Shown one piece after another: positions 17,681 through 26,618 of a stretch of DNA of 64,000 bases. How positions within the stretch are numbered: the first letter of the stretch is position 1; each line of letters begins with the position of its first letter. This stretch comes from Pseudomonas congelans (lineage in GTDB: Bacteria; Pseudomonadota; Gammaproteobacteria; Pseudomonadales; Pseudomonadaceae). Below the pieces are notes generated by a model. That model had not been told where the DNA came from and did not search any database. It saw only the letters and a list, made by a program, of their open reading frames with translations. The stretch lies in the NCBI RefSeq assembly GCF_900103225.1, contig NZ_FNJH01000001.1, positions 203,178 through 267,177 of the forward strand, in the 5' to 3' direction. The translations under genes and the position numbers were made by a program.

Positions 17681-18610
17681 ATGACGATCCTGGTTATCGC
17701 TGAACACGACAATGCGACCGTAGCCCCGGCTACGCTCAACACCCTTGCTGCTGCCCAGAAGATTGGCGGTGACATTCATTTGCTGGTGGCCGGTTCCGGC
17801 GTGAGCGCCGTTGCCGACGCCGCCGCCAAGATTGCCGGTGTGACGAAAGTGCTGGTGGCCGACCACGAAGCCTACGCGCACCAACTGCCTGAAAACATCG
17901 CACCCCTGGTCGTGGAGCTGGCTGCGGGCCATAGCCATGTTCTGGCTGCTGCAACCTCCAATGGCAAGAACATCCTGCCGCGCGTTGCTGCGCAGCTGGA
18001 TGTCGACCAGATCTCCGAGATCGTTTCGGTGGTTTCCGCCGACACTTTCACTCGTCCGATCTACGCCGGTAACGCCATCGCCACCGTGCAGTCGACTGCT
18101 GCGGTCAAGGTCATCACCGTACGCGCCACCGGCTTCGACCCGGTCGCTGCAGAGGGTGGCTCGGCCGCTGTTGAAGCGGTATCGGCTGCCCACGATGCTG
18201 GCAAGTCCAGCTTCGTCGGTGAAGAGCTGGCCAAATCCGATCGTCCGGAGCTGACAGCAGCGAAGATCGTCGTTTCCGGTGGTCGCGGCATGCAGAACGG
18301 CGACAACTTCAGGCACCTGTACACGCTGGCCGATAAGCTCGGTGCGGCAGTGGGCGCTTCCCGTGCTGCGGTCGATGCCGGTTTCGTACCCAACGACATG
18401 CAGGTCGGTCAGACCGGCAAGATCGTCGCTCCTCAGCTGTACATCGCGGTCGGTATTTCCGGTGCGATTCAGCATCTGGCCGGTATGAAGGATTCCAAGG
18501 TGATCGTGGCGATCAACAAGGATGAAGAGGCGCCGATCTTCCAGGTCGCCGATTACGGTCTGGTTGCTGACTTATTCGAAGCCATCCCCGAGCTGGAGAA
18601 GCTGGTTTAA
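17681..18610 (+). CDS. etfA: Electron transfer flavoprotein alpha subunit
   Basis: EtfA (309 aa) binds the FAD of ETF. The C-terminal FAD domain has the signature [17 protein letters not shown] and the conserved [19 protein letters not shown] followed by [14 protein letters not shown]. It abuts etfB with no gap. A terminator follows within 25 bp, so etfBA is a two-gene operon. Electrons pass on to the divergently encoded ETF-QO. Confidence 0.98.
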   Translation: MTILVIAEHDNATVAPATLNTLAAAQKIGGDIHLLVAGSGVSAVADAAAKIAGVTKVLVADHEAYAHQLPENIAPLVVELAAGHSHVLAAATSNGKNILPRVAAQLDVDQISEIVSVVSADTFTRPIYAGNAIATVQSTAAVKVITVRATGFDPVAAEGGSAAVEAVSAAHDAGKSSFVGEELAKSDRPELTAAKIVVSGGRGMQNGDNFRHLYTLADKLGAAVGASRAAVDAGFVPNDMQVGQTGKIVAPQLYIAVGISGAIQHLAGMKDSKVIVAINKDEEAPIFQVADYGLVADLFEAIPELEKLV

Positions 18611-18633
18611 GCCACGCGCTTCCACTATAAAGA

Positions 18634-18707
18634 GAACCCGTTCCATTCGGGGTTCGCACACCAGCGGTTTATGGTGCGCCTGCCCGGATCGAACGGGTTT
18701 TTTATTG
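18634..18707 (+). terminator. Terminator after etfA
   Basis: AACCCGTTC near 18634 pairs with GAACGGGTT near 18695, followed by six T residues. The large loop holds a second hairpin (CACACCA...TGGTGCG region). The structure ends about 20 bp before the next gene. Confidence 0.7.
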
Positions 18708-18726
18708 GGTATCGAAAGGACTTTTC

Positions 18727-19554
18727 ATGGTGCATTCCCGGCTGCTCTCTTCGCTTCTCTTCGGGCTGATCGCGCTGCCGTCGCTGGCATCCGCCGCAGG
18801 CAAGTGCGAGCGTCTGATCGTGACCGGCAGCCCGGACGCGCCGCCTTATCTGTGGCGTGATCCCCAGGACCCGCGTCACCTGATGGGCGCCAATGCCGAT
18901 CTGCTGACTCAGGCAGCAGGCGAACTGGGTATCAAGGTCGAGTTTCTGTATGGCGGCAAACGCAATCAGGCACTCGAAGAGGTGCGTACGGGACGCATGG
19001 ACCTGCTGGCTGATGCGCCGTTGAATGCTGCACAACTCGAAGCGCTGGATTACATTCATCCGCCGATCGTGCAGAACGACATCATGGTCTGGACGCGTCA
19101 CGATCACAGCGTGCCGTTCAATGCCGTCAGTGAGCTGCAGGGCCATCCCGGCGCCATCTCGGAAAAGACCCGTCTGACGCCTTCCTTTGATGCGCTGACC
19201 AGACAGAATCTGACCCTTGAGCGCCTGCCCGCACTTACACCCGCGTTCCAGAAGCTCGCCCTGGGTGAGGTGGATTATGTGCTTGCCGGGCGTTATGCCG
19301 GTATGGTCATGGTGCAGACGCTGGGTCTTTCCAAAGACCTTACAGCGCAGCCTCTACCGGTCGATACGCCGGGTTTTTATCTGGCCTTGTCGTTCAACTC
19401 GGCTTGCAATGAACCATGGTTGCGCGGACAGCTGGCGAAAAAGATGACAGAATCGGCCGCCTCTGGCCTTGCGGGTGATGTCATCAGGCATAACCTGGAG
19501 TTGTGGAAAGCCCAACTGCTGCAACCTGCCGGCGCCAGCGCACCCAACAAGTAG
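18727..19554 (+). CDS. Periplasmic solute-binding protein of the polar amino acid (SBP_bac_3) type
   Basis: A 275-residue secreted protein. The signal peptide is about residues 1-24 (MVHSRLLSSLLFGLIALPSL, cleavage near ASA-A). The mature part resembles family 3 periplasmic binding proteins: VTGSPDAPPYLWRDP opens lobe 1 and LMGANADLLTQAAGELGIKVEF follows. No permease or ATPase genes adjoin it, so it may be an orphan receptor, or it may feed a distant transporter. It lies 10 bp before two lipoprotein genes on the same strand, probably one transcript. The ligand is unknown. Confidence 0.85.
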   Translation: MVHSRLLSSLLFGLIALPSLASAAGKCERLIVTGSPDAPPYLWRDPQDPRHLMGANADLLTQAAGELGIKVEFLYGGKRNQALEEVRTGRMDLLADAPLNAAQLEALDYIHPPIVQNDIMVWTRHDHSVPFNAVSELQGHPGAISEKTRLTPSFDALTRQNLTLERLPALTPAFQKLALGEVDYVLAGRYAGMVMVQTLGLSKDLTAQPLPVDTPGFYLALSFNSACNEPWLRGQLAKKMTESAASGLAGDVIRHNLELWKAQLLQPAGASAPNK

Positions 19555-19564
19555 GGAAGTTTTT

Positions 19565-19918
19565 GTGAGTATTCGTTTTTCAATTGCCGTCATGGCAATC
19601 GCCACGCTGGCCGGTTGTGCCAGTGATCCGGTACCAACCGAGCAGTTCAAACTGACCGAGCAGGCGCTGGAGCAGGCCAAGGCGGTCGGCGCGGGTGACG
19701 ATCAACCCGAGATGGAAGTCGCTCAGGCAGGATTTGCCGAAGCACGCGCCTCCATGGCAAGCCACGCTTACAAGGATGCACGCATGAAAGCCGAGCAGGC
19801 CGAGCTTGATGCGCGCCTGGCCGAAGCGCGAGTGCTGACCCTCAAGAGCCAGGAGCAGGTCAATCAATTGAATACCCGCCTCAATCGCTTGCGCAAGCAG
19901 CTGGGAGAGGCGCAATGA
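19565..19918 (+). CDS. DUF4398-type lipoprotein
   Basis: A 117-residue predicted lipoprotein. GTG at 19565 is the start: GGGAAG precedes it and it opens directly into a signal peptide with lipobox LAGC (residues 15-18 approximately). The mature part is an alpha-helical, Ala/Gln/Glu-rich segment with heptad-like spacing (AEQAELDARLAEARVLTLKS), a likely coiled coil. The stop codon overlaps the start of the OmpA-like gene by 4 bp (ATGA), so the pair is translationally coupled. Function unknown; probably anchored in the outer membrane. Confidence 0.8.
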   Translation: MSIRFSIAVMAIATLAGCASDPVPTEQFKLTEQALEQAKAVGAGDDQPEMEVAQAGFAEARASMASHAYKDARMKAEQAELDARLAEARVLTLKSQEQVNQLNTRLNRLRKQLGEAQ

Positions 19919-20730
19919 ACCGTATTCCTCGTGTCCTGAGTGTGTGTCTGTTGCTGGGGGCGGCTGGCCTTTACGGTTGTGCCGGTCACAAGGACAGCGG
20001 CCAGGCCTTGCAGCAGGCCAGTGCCGACTTCCAGAAGGTCAAGGAAGATACCGATGTGCTGCGCAGTGCGCCCAAAGATGTCATTCGCGCGGGTGAGTCG
20101 CTGGCCCGCGCCGAGCGTCTGTCCAGTTACCTGGGGAGCGGTGCCGATGTCGCTCATTACGCTTACCTCAGCAGTCGCTATAGCGAAATCGCGCGCGAGC
20201 ACAGCAACCTGATGCTGAGTCAGGAGCGTCTGGCGAAAATGGACATGGAGCGTCAGCGTATGCAGCTGGCACTGCGTGAGGCCAAGCTGGCCAGCGCTCA
20301 GCAGCAGGGCCGTTGGCTGGAGGATCAGATCCTCAGCCTGGCCACCACCGAAACCGACCGCGGTCTGGTCATGACCCTGGGCGATGTGCTGTTCGACGCC
20401 GGACATGCCGAGCTGAAAAACTCGGCCAGCCGCACCATTCTCAAGGTTGTGCAGTTTCTGCAGATCAACCCGCGTCGAGTGGTCCGGATCGAAGGTTATA
20501 CCGACAGCACGGGCGATCGTCAGGAGAACCTGAAGCTCTCGAAAGATCGGGCACAGGCCGTCGCCGATGTGCTGATGGACCTGGGTGTCGATGAAAAACG
20601 TATCCATGTCGAAGGCTACGGCCAGGAGTTTCCTGTGAATGCCAATACCTCCGAGCGGGGTCGTGCGCAAAACAGGCGGGTCGAAATCGTTTTCTCGGAC
20701 GAAAAAGGTCAGCTGGGCGCAGCTCGCTGA
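19915..20730 (+). CDS. OmpA-family lipoprotein with N-terminal DUF4398-like helical domain
   Basis: A 271-residue lipoprotein with lipobox YGC at residues 20-22. A helical region (about 25-140) resembles the preceding gene's product. The C-terminal OmpA-like peptidoglycan-binding domain (about 150-265) carries VLFDAGHAELKNSA, RIEGYTDSTGD and the NRRVEIVF ending. It should link the outer membrane to peptidoglycan. The shared helical domain in two adjacent coupled genes suggests that the two proteins form a complex. A terminator follows. Confidence 0.9.
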   Translation: MNRIPRVLSVCLLLGAAGLYGCAGHKDSGQALQQASADFQKVKEDTDVLRSAPKDVIRAGESLARAERLSSYLGSGADVAHYAYLSSRYSEIAREHSNLMLSQERLAKMDMERQRMQLALREAKLASAQQQGRWLEDQILSLATTETDRGLVMTLGDVLFDAGHAELKNSASRTILKVVQFLQINPRRVVRIEGYTDSTGDRQENLKLSKDRAQAVADVLMDLGVDEKRIHVEGYGQEFPVNANTSERGRAQNRRVEIVFSDEKGQLGAAR

Positions 20731-20742
20731 TAAAAAAGCGAT

Positions 20743-20779
20743 AAAAAGCCCGACGCCGGAAACGGCCTCGGGCTTTTTT
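20743..20779 (+). terminator. Terminator after the OmpA-family gene
   Basis: AAAAAGCCCGA pairs with TCGGGCTTTTTT around an inner CGCCGG...CGGCC stem. It has the full structure of an intrinsic terminator. Confidence 0.85.
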
Positions 20780-20947
20780 GTCTTTAATCGCACTCATTAT
20801 GGCGTTTCTGCCCGCGTTTATTTTCACTCAGCGACCATCAATGCTGGCCTGATTTCAAACTGTTCCCGTACACTTCCGATCTGTGCCGGTTATTACGCAT
20901 CTGTATTTTCAAAAATAATAAATCGCCGGTCTTTTCGAGGCTGTGTC

Positions 20948-22387
20948 ATGACCAATCTCTTGCTCTACCAGCGTATCGCTCAGCAGTTGGCCGAAGACAT
21001 CCGTCGTGGTGTGTATCAGCCCGGCGAGCGTGTGCCGTCCGTTCGAAAAATGAGTTCGCAGCTCAACGTCAGCCATGCAACCGTATTGCAGGCCTACGCG
21101 AACCTTGAAGACCAGGGGCTGATCCGGGCACGTCCTCAGTCCGGCTACTACGTGCATCAAACGCCCGCTCTGACGGCTTCGACCCCGGATATCGCACGTG
21201 TCGAACGCCCCGGCCTGGTCACACGCAGCAGCATTATCCAGCAGGTGCTCGAAGAGTCCCGCCGCGAAGGCGTGTTCGCCCTCGGGGCCGCGGTGCCTCA
21301 CGTGGATTACCTGCCGGTGCGCGCGCTGCATCAGCAGTTGGCCAAGGTCACGCGCTTTCACAGCCCGCGGGCCTTCAGTTACATGTTCAGCCCCGGCTTC
21401 GAACCCTTGCGCAGGCAGGTTGCCATCCGCATGCGCGACGCCGGCGTGGTGGTCGATCCGTCGGAAGTGGTGATCACTCACGGCTGCGTGGATGCTCTGC
21501 AAATGGCCCTGCGGGTGCTGACCCGGCCCGGCGATCTGATTGCCGCCGAGTCGCCAGCCTATTATGGTTTGCTGCAACTTGCCGACCTGCTGGGTTTGAA
21601 GGTCATCGAAATCCCCAGTGACCCGGCCACCGGCATCAGTCTTGAAGCCTTGCAGCTGGCAGCCAATCAATGGTCCATCAAGGCCTTGGTGCTGACCTCG
21701 CGACTGAGTAATCCACTGGGCGGCACCATGCCGGAGGAGCGGCAGAAAAACCTGCTGCGGCTAGCCTCGGATTTCGATATCCAGGTGGTTGAAGACGACG
21801 TCTACGGCGAGTTGATGTTCGAAGTAGGGCGGACCAAGGCGCTCAAGGCCTTCGACCGACTGGGGAGGGTGATTTACTGCTCGAGCTTCTCCAAGACCTT
21901 ATCGCCGGGTGTGCGCATCGGCTGGATGATAGCCGGCAAATACCAGGCGGAAATTCAGCGCCTGCAGACTTTCAGTACTCACTCGGCGTGCAGCGTCACG
22001 CAAATGGCCGTCGCGGCGTACCTCGAAAACGGCGGCTATGATCGGCACCTGCGCTTCATTCGTCTTGAATATCGCAAAAACCTCAGTGCCTATCAGCTGG
22101 CGGTGCAGCAGTTCTTTCCCGAAGGCACGCAGATGAGTCGTCCCGCAGGGGGCTTTATCCTCTGGGTCAGTCTGCCGGGGCGGGTCAATACCCAGGAGTT
22201 GCACGTCCGTGCGCTTGAGCAGGGCATCAGTATTGCCCCGGGGCTGATTTTCAGTAATACCGAGCAGTTCAACCACTGTATCCGTTTGAATTGCGGCATG
22301 AAGTGGAACAAGGAAGCCGAGCGTGCATTGATGACATTGGGGATTCTGGCCAAGCAGTTATGTCAGGAGGCTGTTCAGGCTTATTGA
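20948..22387 (+). CDS. MocR-type GntR regulator fused to an aminotransferase-like domain
   Basis: A 479-residue protein with an N-terminal GntR winged helix (residues 1-75; GVYQPGERVPSVRKMSSQLNVS) and a C-terminal class I/II aminotransferase fold (about 110-470). The PLP-binding lysine is in SSFSKTLSPGVRIGWM. The ATG at 20948 is chosen; a longer open frame runs back into the previous terminator and is not coding. MocR proteins use the PLP domain to sense amino-acid-like ligands. No obviously linked metabolic target gene adjoins it, so its regulon is unknown. Confidence 0.92.
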   Translation: MTNLLLYQRIAQQLAEDIRRGVYQPGERVPSVRKMSSQLNVSHATVLQAYANLEDQGLIRARPQSGYYVHQTPALTASTPDIARVERPGLVTRSSIIQQVLEESRREGVFALGAAVPHVDYLPVRALHQQLAKVTRFHSPRAFSYMFSPGFEPLRRQVAIRMRDAGVVVDPSEVVITHGCVDALQMALRVLTRPGDLIAAESPAYYGLLQLADLLGLKVIEIPSDPATGISLEALQLAANQWSIKALVLTSRLSNPLGGTMPEERQKNLLRLASDFDIQVVEDDVYGELMFEVGRTKALKAFDRLGRVIYCSSFSKTLSPGVRIGWMIAGKYQAEIQRLQTFSTHSACSVTQMAVAAYLENGGYDRHLRFIRLEYRKNLSAYQLAVQQFFPEGTQMSRPAGGFILWVSLPGRVNTQELHVRALEQGISIAPGLIFSNTEQFNHCIRLNCGMKWNKEAERALMTLGILAKQLCQEAVQAY

Positions 22388-22501
22388 TTGGCAAAGATAT
22401 TTGTCAATTCTTCGGAACTCTTGCCTTGTCAGGTTGGCCTCAAAAGGACAGCATGTGTTTCTTTCCGGCTTTTTGCCACTGTCTTGCCTGACTTTTTGCC
22501 T

Positions 22502-23143
22502 ATGAATGTTTTTCGCTGTCTCGGATTGCTTGTCGTCGTACTTCTGAGTGGTTGTGACGCTCCGGATACCCCTGTGCCCAAACCCAAGACCGAAGCGGTC
22601 ATCACCGCGCCGGTATCGCCCGAGGTGCATCTGAAGACTGAGGAACCTGCGGATACAGCTGCCACCGATGCCAGACAAATCAAGGCCCCGGACACCATGC
22701 ATCAACTGATGCCGGGCGTGCCGGTCGTGCCTGTGGTGGTCGGAAAGGAAAAATCGGAACCTGCAGCGCCACAAAGCGCCAAGTCGGCGGCCTCCGAAAA
22801 ATCTTCCTCCAAGGTCGCGGCAGCCAAGGCGCCTGCAAGCAAGCGCAAGAACGCCAAGGATGCCAAAACGGCCAGCGTCAAGGATGTGCGAATCAAAGCG
22901 CCCAAGCTGGACCTGAGCCTGCCTCCCGAGCTGGTCAAGGAACTCGACCCGCCTGCCAAGGTGATTACCAGTAAGCGCAAGCCGATATTGCCGCAGATGT
23001 TCAGCGACAAGGGCGATTCCGCCAACCCCGGCCCGTTCGAGCTCGAGGGGCGATTGCTGACCAACGAAATGCAGTTGCAAATGCGCAACGATAACCGTCG
23101 CGATGTAGAAGGCGCTGCGCTGGACTTCAAATTCAAGCAGTAA
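22502..23143 (+). CDS. Predicted lipoprotein, Lys/Ala/Pro-rich, unknown function
   Basis: A 213-residue protein starting at the ATG at 22502, with signal peptide and lipobox MNVFRCLGLLVVVLLSGC. The middle (about residues 60-135) is a low-complexity Ala/Lys/Ser/Pro-rich segment likely to be disordered and able to span the periplasm. The C-terminal 70 residues (LDLSLPPELVKELDPP onward) look more ordered. I recognise no domain. The ribosome binding site is poor. The low-complexity segment can attract false matches to translation initiation factor IF-2. Confidence 0.75.
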   Translation: MNVFRCLGLLVVVLLSGCDAPDTPVPKPKTEAVITAPVSPEVHLKTEEPADTAATDARQIKAPDTMHQLMPGVPVVPVVVGKEKSEPAAPQSAKSAASEKSSSKVAAAKAPASKRKNAKDAKTASVKDVRIKAPKLDLSLPPELVKELDPPAKVITSKRKPILPQMFSDKGDSANPGPFELEGRLLTNEMQLQMRNDNRRDVEGAALDFKFKQ

Positions 23144-23237
23144 GTCCTGCCTGTCGTCCGATACGGCGTTTTCAAACAGACGTTTTGACGGTTAATATCC
23201 TTCCTCTTTTCCAATTTTCAAGTAAGGGTGTCTGGTC

Positions 23238-23495
23238 ATGGACTGCCGTTCCGGTTGTGGCGCGTGCTGCATAGCGCCTTCCATCACGTCTCCCATACCC
23301 GGTATGCCCGACGGAAAGCCTGCAGGCGAACGTTGTCTGCACCTTTCGGTGGAGTTTCTGTGCGCCTTGTTCGGCAGGGCTGAACGCCCCGCGGTGTGCA
23401 GTCAGTTCAGGGCGGCAGAGGATGTCTGCGGTGCCGATCAGGCGGATGCCATTCGCCTGATCGGTTGGTGGGAAAAAGCCACTGCGGTGGCCTGA
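23238..23495 (+). CDS. YkgJ-family cysteine cluster protein
   Basis: An 85-residue cytoplasmic protein of the YkgJ/CxxCxxCC zinc- or iron-chelating family. The N-terminal MDCRSGCGACC holds the cysteine cluster; further conserved positions are ERCLHL and VCSQFRAAEDVCG. The family's function is unsettled (metal chelation). The ATG at 23238 has AAGG 11-14 bases upstream. It stands alone between a lipoprotein gene and a START-domain gene, all on the plus strand. Confidence 0.85.
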   Translation: MDCRSGCGACCIAPSITSPIPGMPDGKPAGERCLHLSVEFLCALFGRAERPAVCSQFRAAEDVCGADQADAIRLIGWWEKATAVA

Positions 23496-23551
23496 AAAAG
23501 TGTTGTTGAGCACAAATGCTTCTTCGGAACTTCAAAACAAGGAATAAAACA

Positions 23552-24163
23552 ATGGGTCCGCTGTATCGCACGGTTGTTGCTTGTGGTTTCACTGTATTGC
23601 TTGCCGGAACGGCGCAGGCTGAAGTGTGGAAAGAGGCCAAGAATCAGGACGGCATCAAGGTTTCGTTGAGCGACGTTCCCGGGTCCGATTACAAGGCTTA
23701 TCAGGGCATTGCGCTGATCAATGCCAGCGTGAGCAAGTTGCGTGCGCTCCAGGAGGATGTCGCGGGGGCCTGCGCCTGGATTCACGAGTGCAAGTTGCAG
23801 AAAGTGCTCAAGCACGAAGGCAACAAGACCTGGACCTACAGCCAGTTCAACACTCCCTGGCCGGTGACGCCTCGCGATTCCGTGTTGCTGATCACCACTC
23901 AGGAAGGCGCTGACGGGAGTGTTACCCGCAACCTCGAAGAGCAGCCTTCGTATATTCCGGAGGAGAAGGGGTATGTGCGCGTGACCGAGGTCAAGGGCTT
24001 CTGGAAAATGGTGCCGAAGGGGCCGAACCAGACTGAAGTGACCTATCAGGTTCACACCGAGCCGGGTGGCAGTGTGCCGTCGATGCTGGCCAACAAGTTC
24101 GTTGTCGATGCGCCGTTCAATACCCTGAAGGCCCTCAGGGAGCGTGCCGCGCAAACCCCATGA
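23552..24163 (+). CDS. Secreted START-domain protein
   Basis: A 203-residue protein with a signal peptide (MGPLYRTVVACGFTVLLAGT, cleaved near AQA-E) and a START-like lipid-binding fold (VWKEAKNQDGIKVSLSDVPG to the end). The start is placed at 23552 because AAGGA lies 9 bases before it; an ATG 12 codons earlier lacks a site. START proteins bind hydrophobic ligands in a helix-grip cavity, and the periplasmic pseudomonad members have no established role. A bidirectional terminator separates it from gltA. Confidence 0.85.
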   Translation: MGPLYRTVVACGFTVLLAGTAQAEVWKEAKNQDGIKVSLSDVPGSDYKAYQGIALINASVSKLRALQEDVAGACAWIHECKLQKVLKHEGNKTWTYSQFNTPWPVTPRDSVLLITTQEGADGSVTRNLEEQPSYIPEEKGYVRVTEVKGFWKMVPKGPNQTEVTYQVHTEPGGSVPSMLANKFVVDAPFNTLKALRERAAQTP

Positions 24164-24183
24164 TTTGCACCGGGTAGCGGGCA

Positions 24184-24217
24184 CAAAAAAGGGCTGCCAA
24201 TGGCAGCCCTTTTTTTG
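24184..24217. terminator. Bidirectional terminator between the START gene and gltA
   Basis: AAAAAAGGGCTGCCA and TGGCAGCCCTTTTTTT form a perfect 15-bp dyad, with A and T runs on either side. It serves both converging genes. Confidence 0.92.
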
Positions 24218-24227
24218 CGCGTGGCGC

Positions 24228-25517
24228 TTACTTGCGGTCTTGCAGGGCGACGATGTCGCGTTGCACGTTGCCGGTGTACAGCTGGCGAGGGCGACCGATC
24301 TTGTAAGGGCTGGAGAGCATTTCCTTCCAGTGCGAGATCCAGCCGACGGTCCGCGCCAGGGCGAAGATCACGGTGAACATGCTGGTCGGAATGCCGATGG
24401 CCTTGAGGATGATGCCCGAATAGAAGTCGACGTTCGGGTACAGCGAGCGCTCGATGAAGTACGGATCGGTCAGGGCGATCTCTTCGAGGCGCATGGCCAG
24501 TTCGAGTTGAGGATCGTTGGTGATGCCCAGCTCTTTCAGTACTTCGTCGCAGGTCTGCTTCATTACGGTGGCGCGCGGGTCACGGTTCTTGTACACGCGG
24601 TGACCGAAGCCCATGAGCTTGAACGGATCGTTCTTGTCCTTGGCCTTGGCAATGAACTTGTCGATGTTCGACACATCGCCGATTTCATCGAGCATGGCCA
24701 GTACCGCTTCGTTGGCGCCGCCGTGGGCAGGGCCCCAGAGCGCTGCGATACCGGCGGCGATACAGGCGAACGGGTTGGCGCCCGAAGAACCCGCCATGCG
24801 CACGGTGGAGGTCGAAGCGTTCTGCTCGTGATCGGCGTGGAGGATGAAAATCTTGTCCATCGCCTTGGCCAGCACCGGGCTGATCGGTTTGATCTCGCAC
24901 GGTGTGTTGAACATCATGTGCAGGAAGTTTTCCGCGTAGCTGAGGTCATTGCGCGGATACATCATGGGCTGGCCCATGGAGTACTTGTAGACCATCGCTG
25001 CCAGGGTCGGCATCTTGGCAACCAGGCGGATCGCGGAAATCTCGCGGTGCTGCGGGTTATTGATGTCCAGAGAGTCGTGGTAGAACGCTGACAGGGCGCC
25101 GACTACACCACACATGACGGCCATCGGGTGGGCGTCACGGCGGAAACCGTTGAAAAAGGTCTTGAGCTGTTCGTGAACCATCGTGTGGTTCTTGACCACG
25201 GCCACGAACTGGGCTTTCTGCTCGGCGGTGGGCAGTTCACCGTTGAGCAGCAGGTAGCAGGTTTCCAGGTAGTCGGACTGCTCGGCCAGTTGTTCGATCG
25301 GGTAGCCGCGGTGTAGCAGAATGCCATTGTCACCATCGATGTAGGTGATCTTCGAATCGCAAGAGGCCGTGGACATGAAGCCAGGGTCAAATGTGAAGCG
25401 GCCGGTGGCGGTCAGGCCGCGTACGTCGATCACGTCCGGACCCACTGTACCGGTCAGAATTGGCAGCTCGACGGGGGCAGCGCCCTCGATGATCAACTGC
25501 GCTTTTTTGTCAGCCAT
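24228..25517 (-). CDS. gltA: Citrate synthase (type II)
   Basis: GltA (429 aa) condenses oxaloacetate with acetyl-CoA. Catalytic signatures are [34 protein letters not shown] and the aspartate in NVDFYSG. The N-terminal beta-strand domain ([12 protein letters not shown]) marks the Gram-negative hexameric, NADH-sensitive type. It is divergent from sdhC across a 361-bp spacer with identifiable promoters. Length is standard. Confidence 0.98.
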   Translation of the reverse strand: MADKKAQLIIEGAAPVELPILTGTVGPDVIDVRGLTATGRFTFDPGFMSTASCDSKITYIDGDNGILLHRGYPIEQLAEQSDYLETCYLLLNGELPTAEQKAQFVAVVKNHTMVHEQLKTFFNGFRRDAHPMAVMCGVVGALSAFYHDSLDINNPQHREISAIRLVAKMPTLAAMVYKYSMGQPMMYPRNDLSYAENFLHMMFNTPCEIKPISPVLAKAMDKIFILHADHEQNASTSTVRMAGSSGANPFACIAAGIAALWGPAHGGANEAVLAMLDEIGDVSNIDKFIAKAKDKNDPFKLMGFGHRVYKNRDPRATVMKQTCDEVLKELGITNDPQLELAMRLEEIALTDPYFIERSLYPNVDFYSGIILKAIGIPTSMFTVIFALARTVGWISHWKEMLSSPYKIGRPRQLYTGNVQRDIVALQDRK

Positions 25518-25575
25518 GTGGCCTCCTATTTATGCTTCAAATCATCAGACAGGCCCCCCACGCAGGGCCCGCATC

Positions 25576-25603
25576 ACTATAGTGAGATAAATTCTAAAGT
25601 CAA
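25576..25603 (-). promoter_or_regulatory. gltA promoter candidate
   Basis: Minus-strand TTGACT (25598-25603) and TATAGT (25576-25581) are 16 bp apart, placing transcription start near 25569 and giving a leader of about 50 bases. The region is locally AT-rich. Confidence 0.6.
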
Positions 25604-25717
25604 TTTGCCTAAAGTCGTGTTCCGCAAGGGCTCGGCCGTGGATTTTGCAGACGGTTTACTGCCGTTTACGCCTTTTGTCGCGGCAACGCAATCCGCTATT
25701 GGCGGTAAGTCTGCGCG

Positions 25718-25746
25718 TTGTCATTAGTGACCTAACTGTCTATACT
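25718..25746 (+). promoter_or_regulatory. sdhC promoter candidate
   Basis: TTGTCA (25718-25723) and TATACT (25741-25746) with a 17-bp spacer form a strong sigma70 match. Transcription would begin near 25753, leaving a leader of about 125 bases before the GTG of sdhC. The stretch 25604-25717 between this promoter and that of gltA holds no gene and is the place to look for activator sites. Confidence 0.65.
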
Positions 25747-25878
25747 CGGCGTCCGACCGCCAGAGGCTTTTGGCCTGTTTCAAGGGGGTCGTCACTTCCT
25801 GGGTGGTGGGTACCTGACCAGTGCACTTCCCAACAACTTGCCCTGATTGTTAGGGGCTCTTCAGTGTGAAAAAAAGCC

Positions 25879-26253
25879 GTGAATAGCCAACGACCTGTAA
25901 ATCTAGACCTAAGGACCATCAAGCTCCCAGTCACCGCTTACACGTCCATCCTTCACCGCATCTCCGGTGTCATCCTCTTTGTCGGTATTGCAATCATGCT
26001 GTATGCAATGGACAAGTCGCTGGCTTCCGAAGAGGGGTTTGGTGAAGTCAAGGCGTATATGACCAGTCCGCTGGCCAAGCTGATCATCTGGGGACTTCTG
26101 TCTGCCCTGCTGTACCACCTGGTGGCCGGTATTCGTCACCTCATCATGGACTCGGGGGTAGGCGAGACGCTTGAAGGCGGCAAGCTGGGCTCCAAAATCG
26201 TTATCGCGGTCTCCGTGATTCTGATTCTTCTGGCGGGAGTATGGATATGGTAA
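25879..26253 (+). CDS. sdhC: Succinate dehydrogenase cytochrome b556 subunit
   Basis: SdhC (124 aa) is one of two membrane anchors of complex II, carrying heme b and part of the quinone site. The GTG start at 25879 gives MNSQRPVNLDLRTIKLPVTA. The signature SILHRISGVILFVGIA and the heme-ligand-bearing segment YHLVAGIRHLIMD are present, with three membrane spans. sdhD overlaps its end by 7 bp. Confidence 0.96.
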   Translation: MNSQRPVNLDLRTIKLPVTAYTSILHRISGVILFVGIAIMLYAMDKSLASEEGFGEVKAYMTSPLAKLIIWGLLSALLYHLVAGIRHLIMDSGVGETLEGGKLGSKIVIAVSVILILLAGVWIW

Positions 26254-26615
26254 CCAACGTCACCAACCTGTCGCGTTCGGGCCTCTATGACTGGATGGCT
26301 CAGCGTGTTTCCGCAGTCGTGCTCGCGGCTTATTTCATCTTCCTGATCGGTTACATGGTCTTTCACCCGGGTCTGAGCTACGCCCAATGGCATGGTCTGT
26401 TCGCTCACAACGGAATGCGTATCTTCAGTCTCCTGGCCCTCGTTGCCCTTGGCGCTCACGCCTGGGTCGGCATGTGGACCATCGCGACCGACTACCTGAC
26501 GCCGATGGCGCTGGGCAAGTCCGCAACTGCAGTACGTTTCCTGTTCCAGGCGGTATGCGGCGTTCTGATGTTCGCCTACTTCGTCTGGGGCGTGCAGATT
26601 CTTTGGGGTATCTGA
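26247..26615 (+). CDS. sdhD: Succinate dehydrogenase membrane anchor subunit
   Basis: SdhD (122 aa) pairs with SdhC in the inner membrane. The ATG at 26247 is preferred to the one at 26241 because GGAG at 26236-26239 is at proper spacing only for the later codon. The product has three hydrophobic spans, with the heme-region histidine in ALGAHAWVGMWTIATDYL. It overlaps sdhC and is followed after 3 bp by sdhA. Confidence 0.96.
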   Translation: MVTNVTNLSRSGLYDWMAQRVSAVVLAAYFIFLIGYMVFHPGLSYAQWHGLFAHNGMRIFSLLALVALGAHAWVGMWTIATDYLTPMALGKSATAVRFLFQAVCGVLMFAYFVWGVQILWGI

Positions 26616-26618
26616 TCC

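Noticed and set aside
22680..22910. Lys/Ala-rich segment that could be read as translation initiation factor IF-2
   Set aside because: Composition only; the protein has a lipobox and no GTPase motifs.
24144..25091. A 315-codon plus-strand frame antisense to gltA
   Set aside because: Shadow of gltA, beginning inside the bidirectional terminator region.
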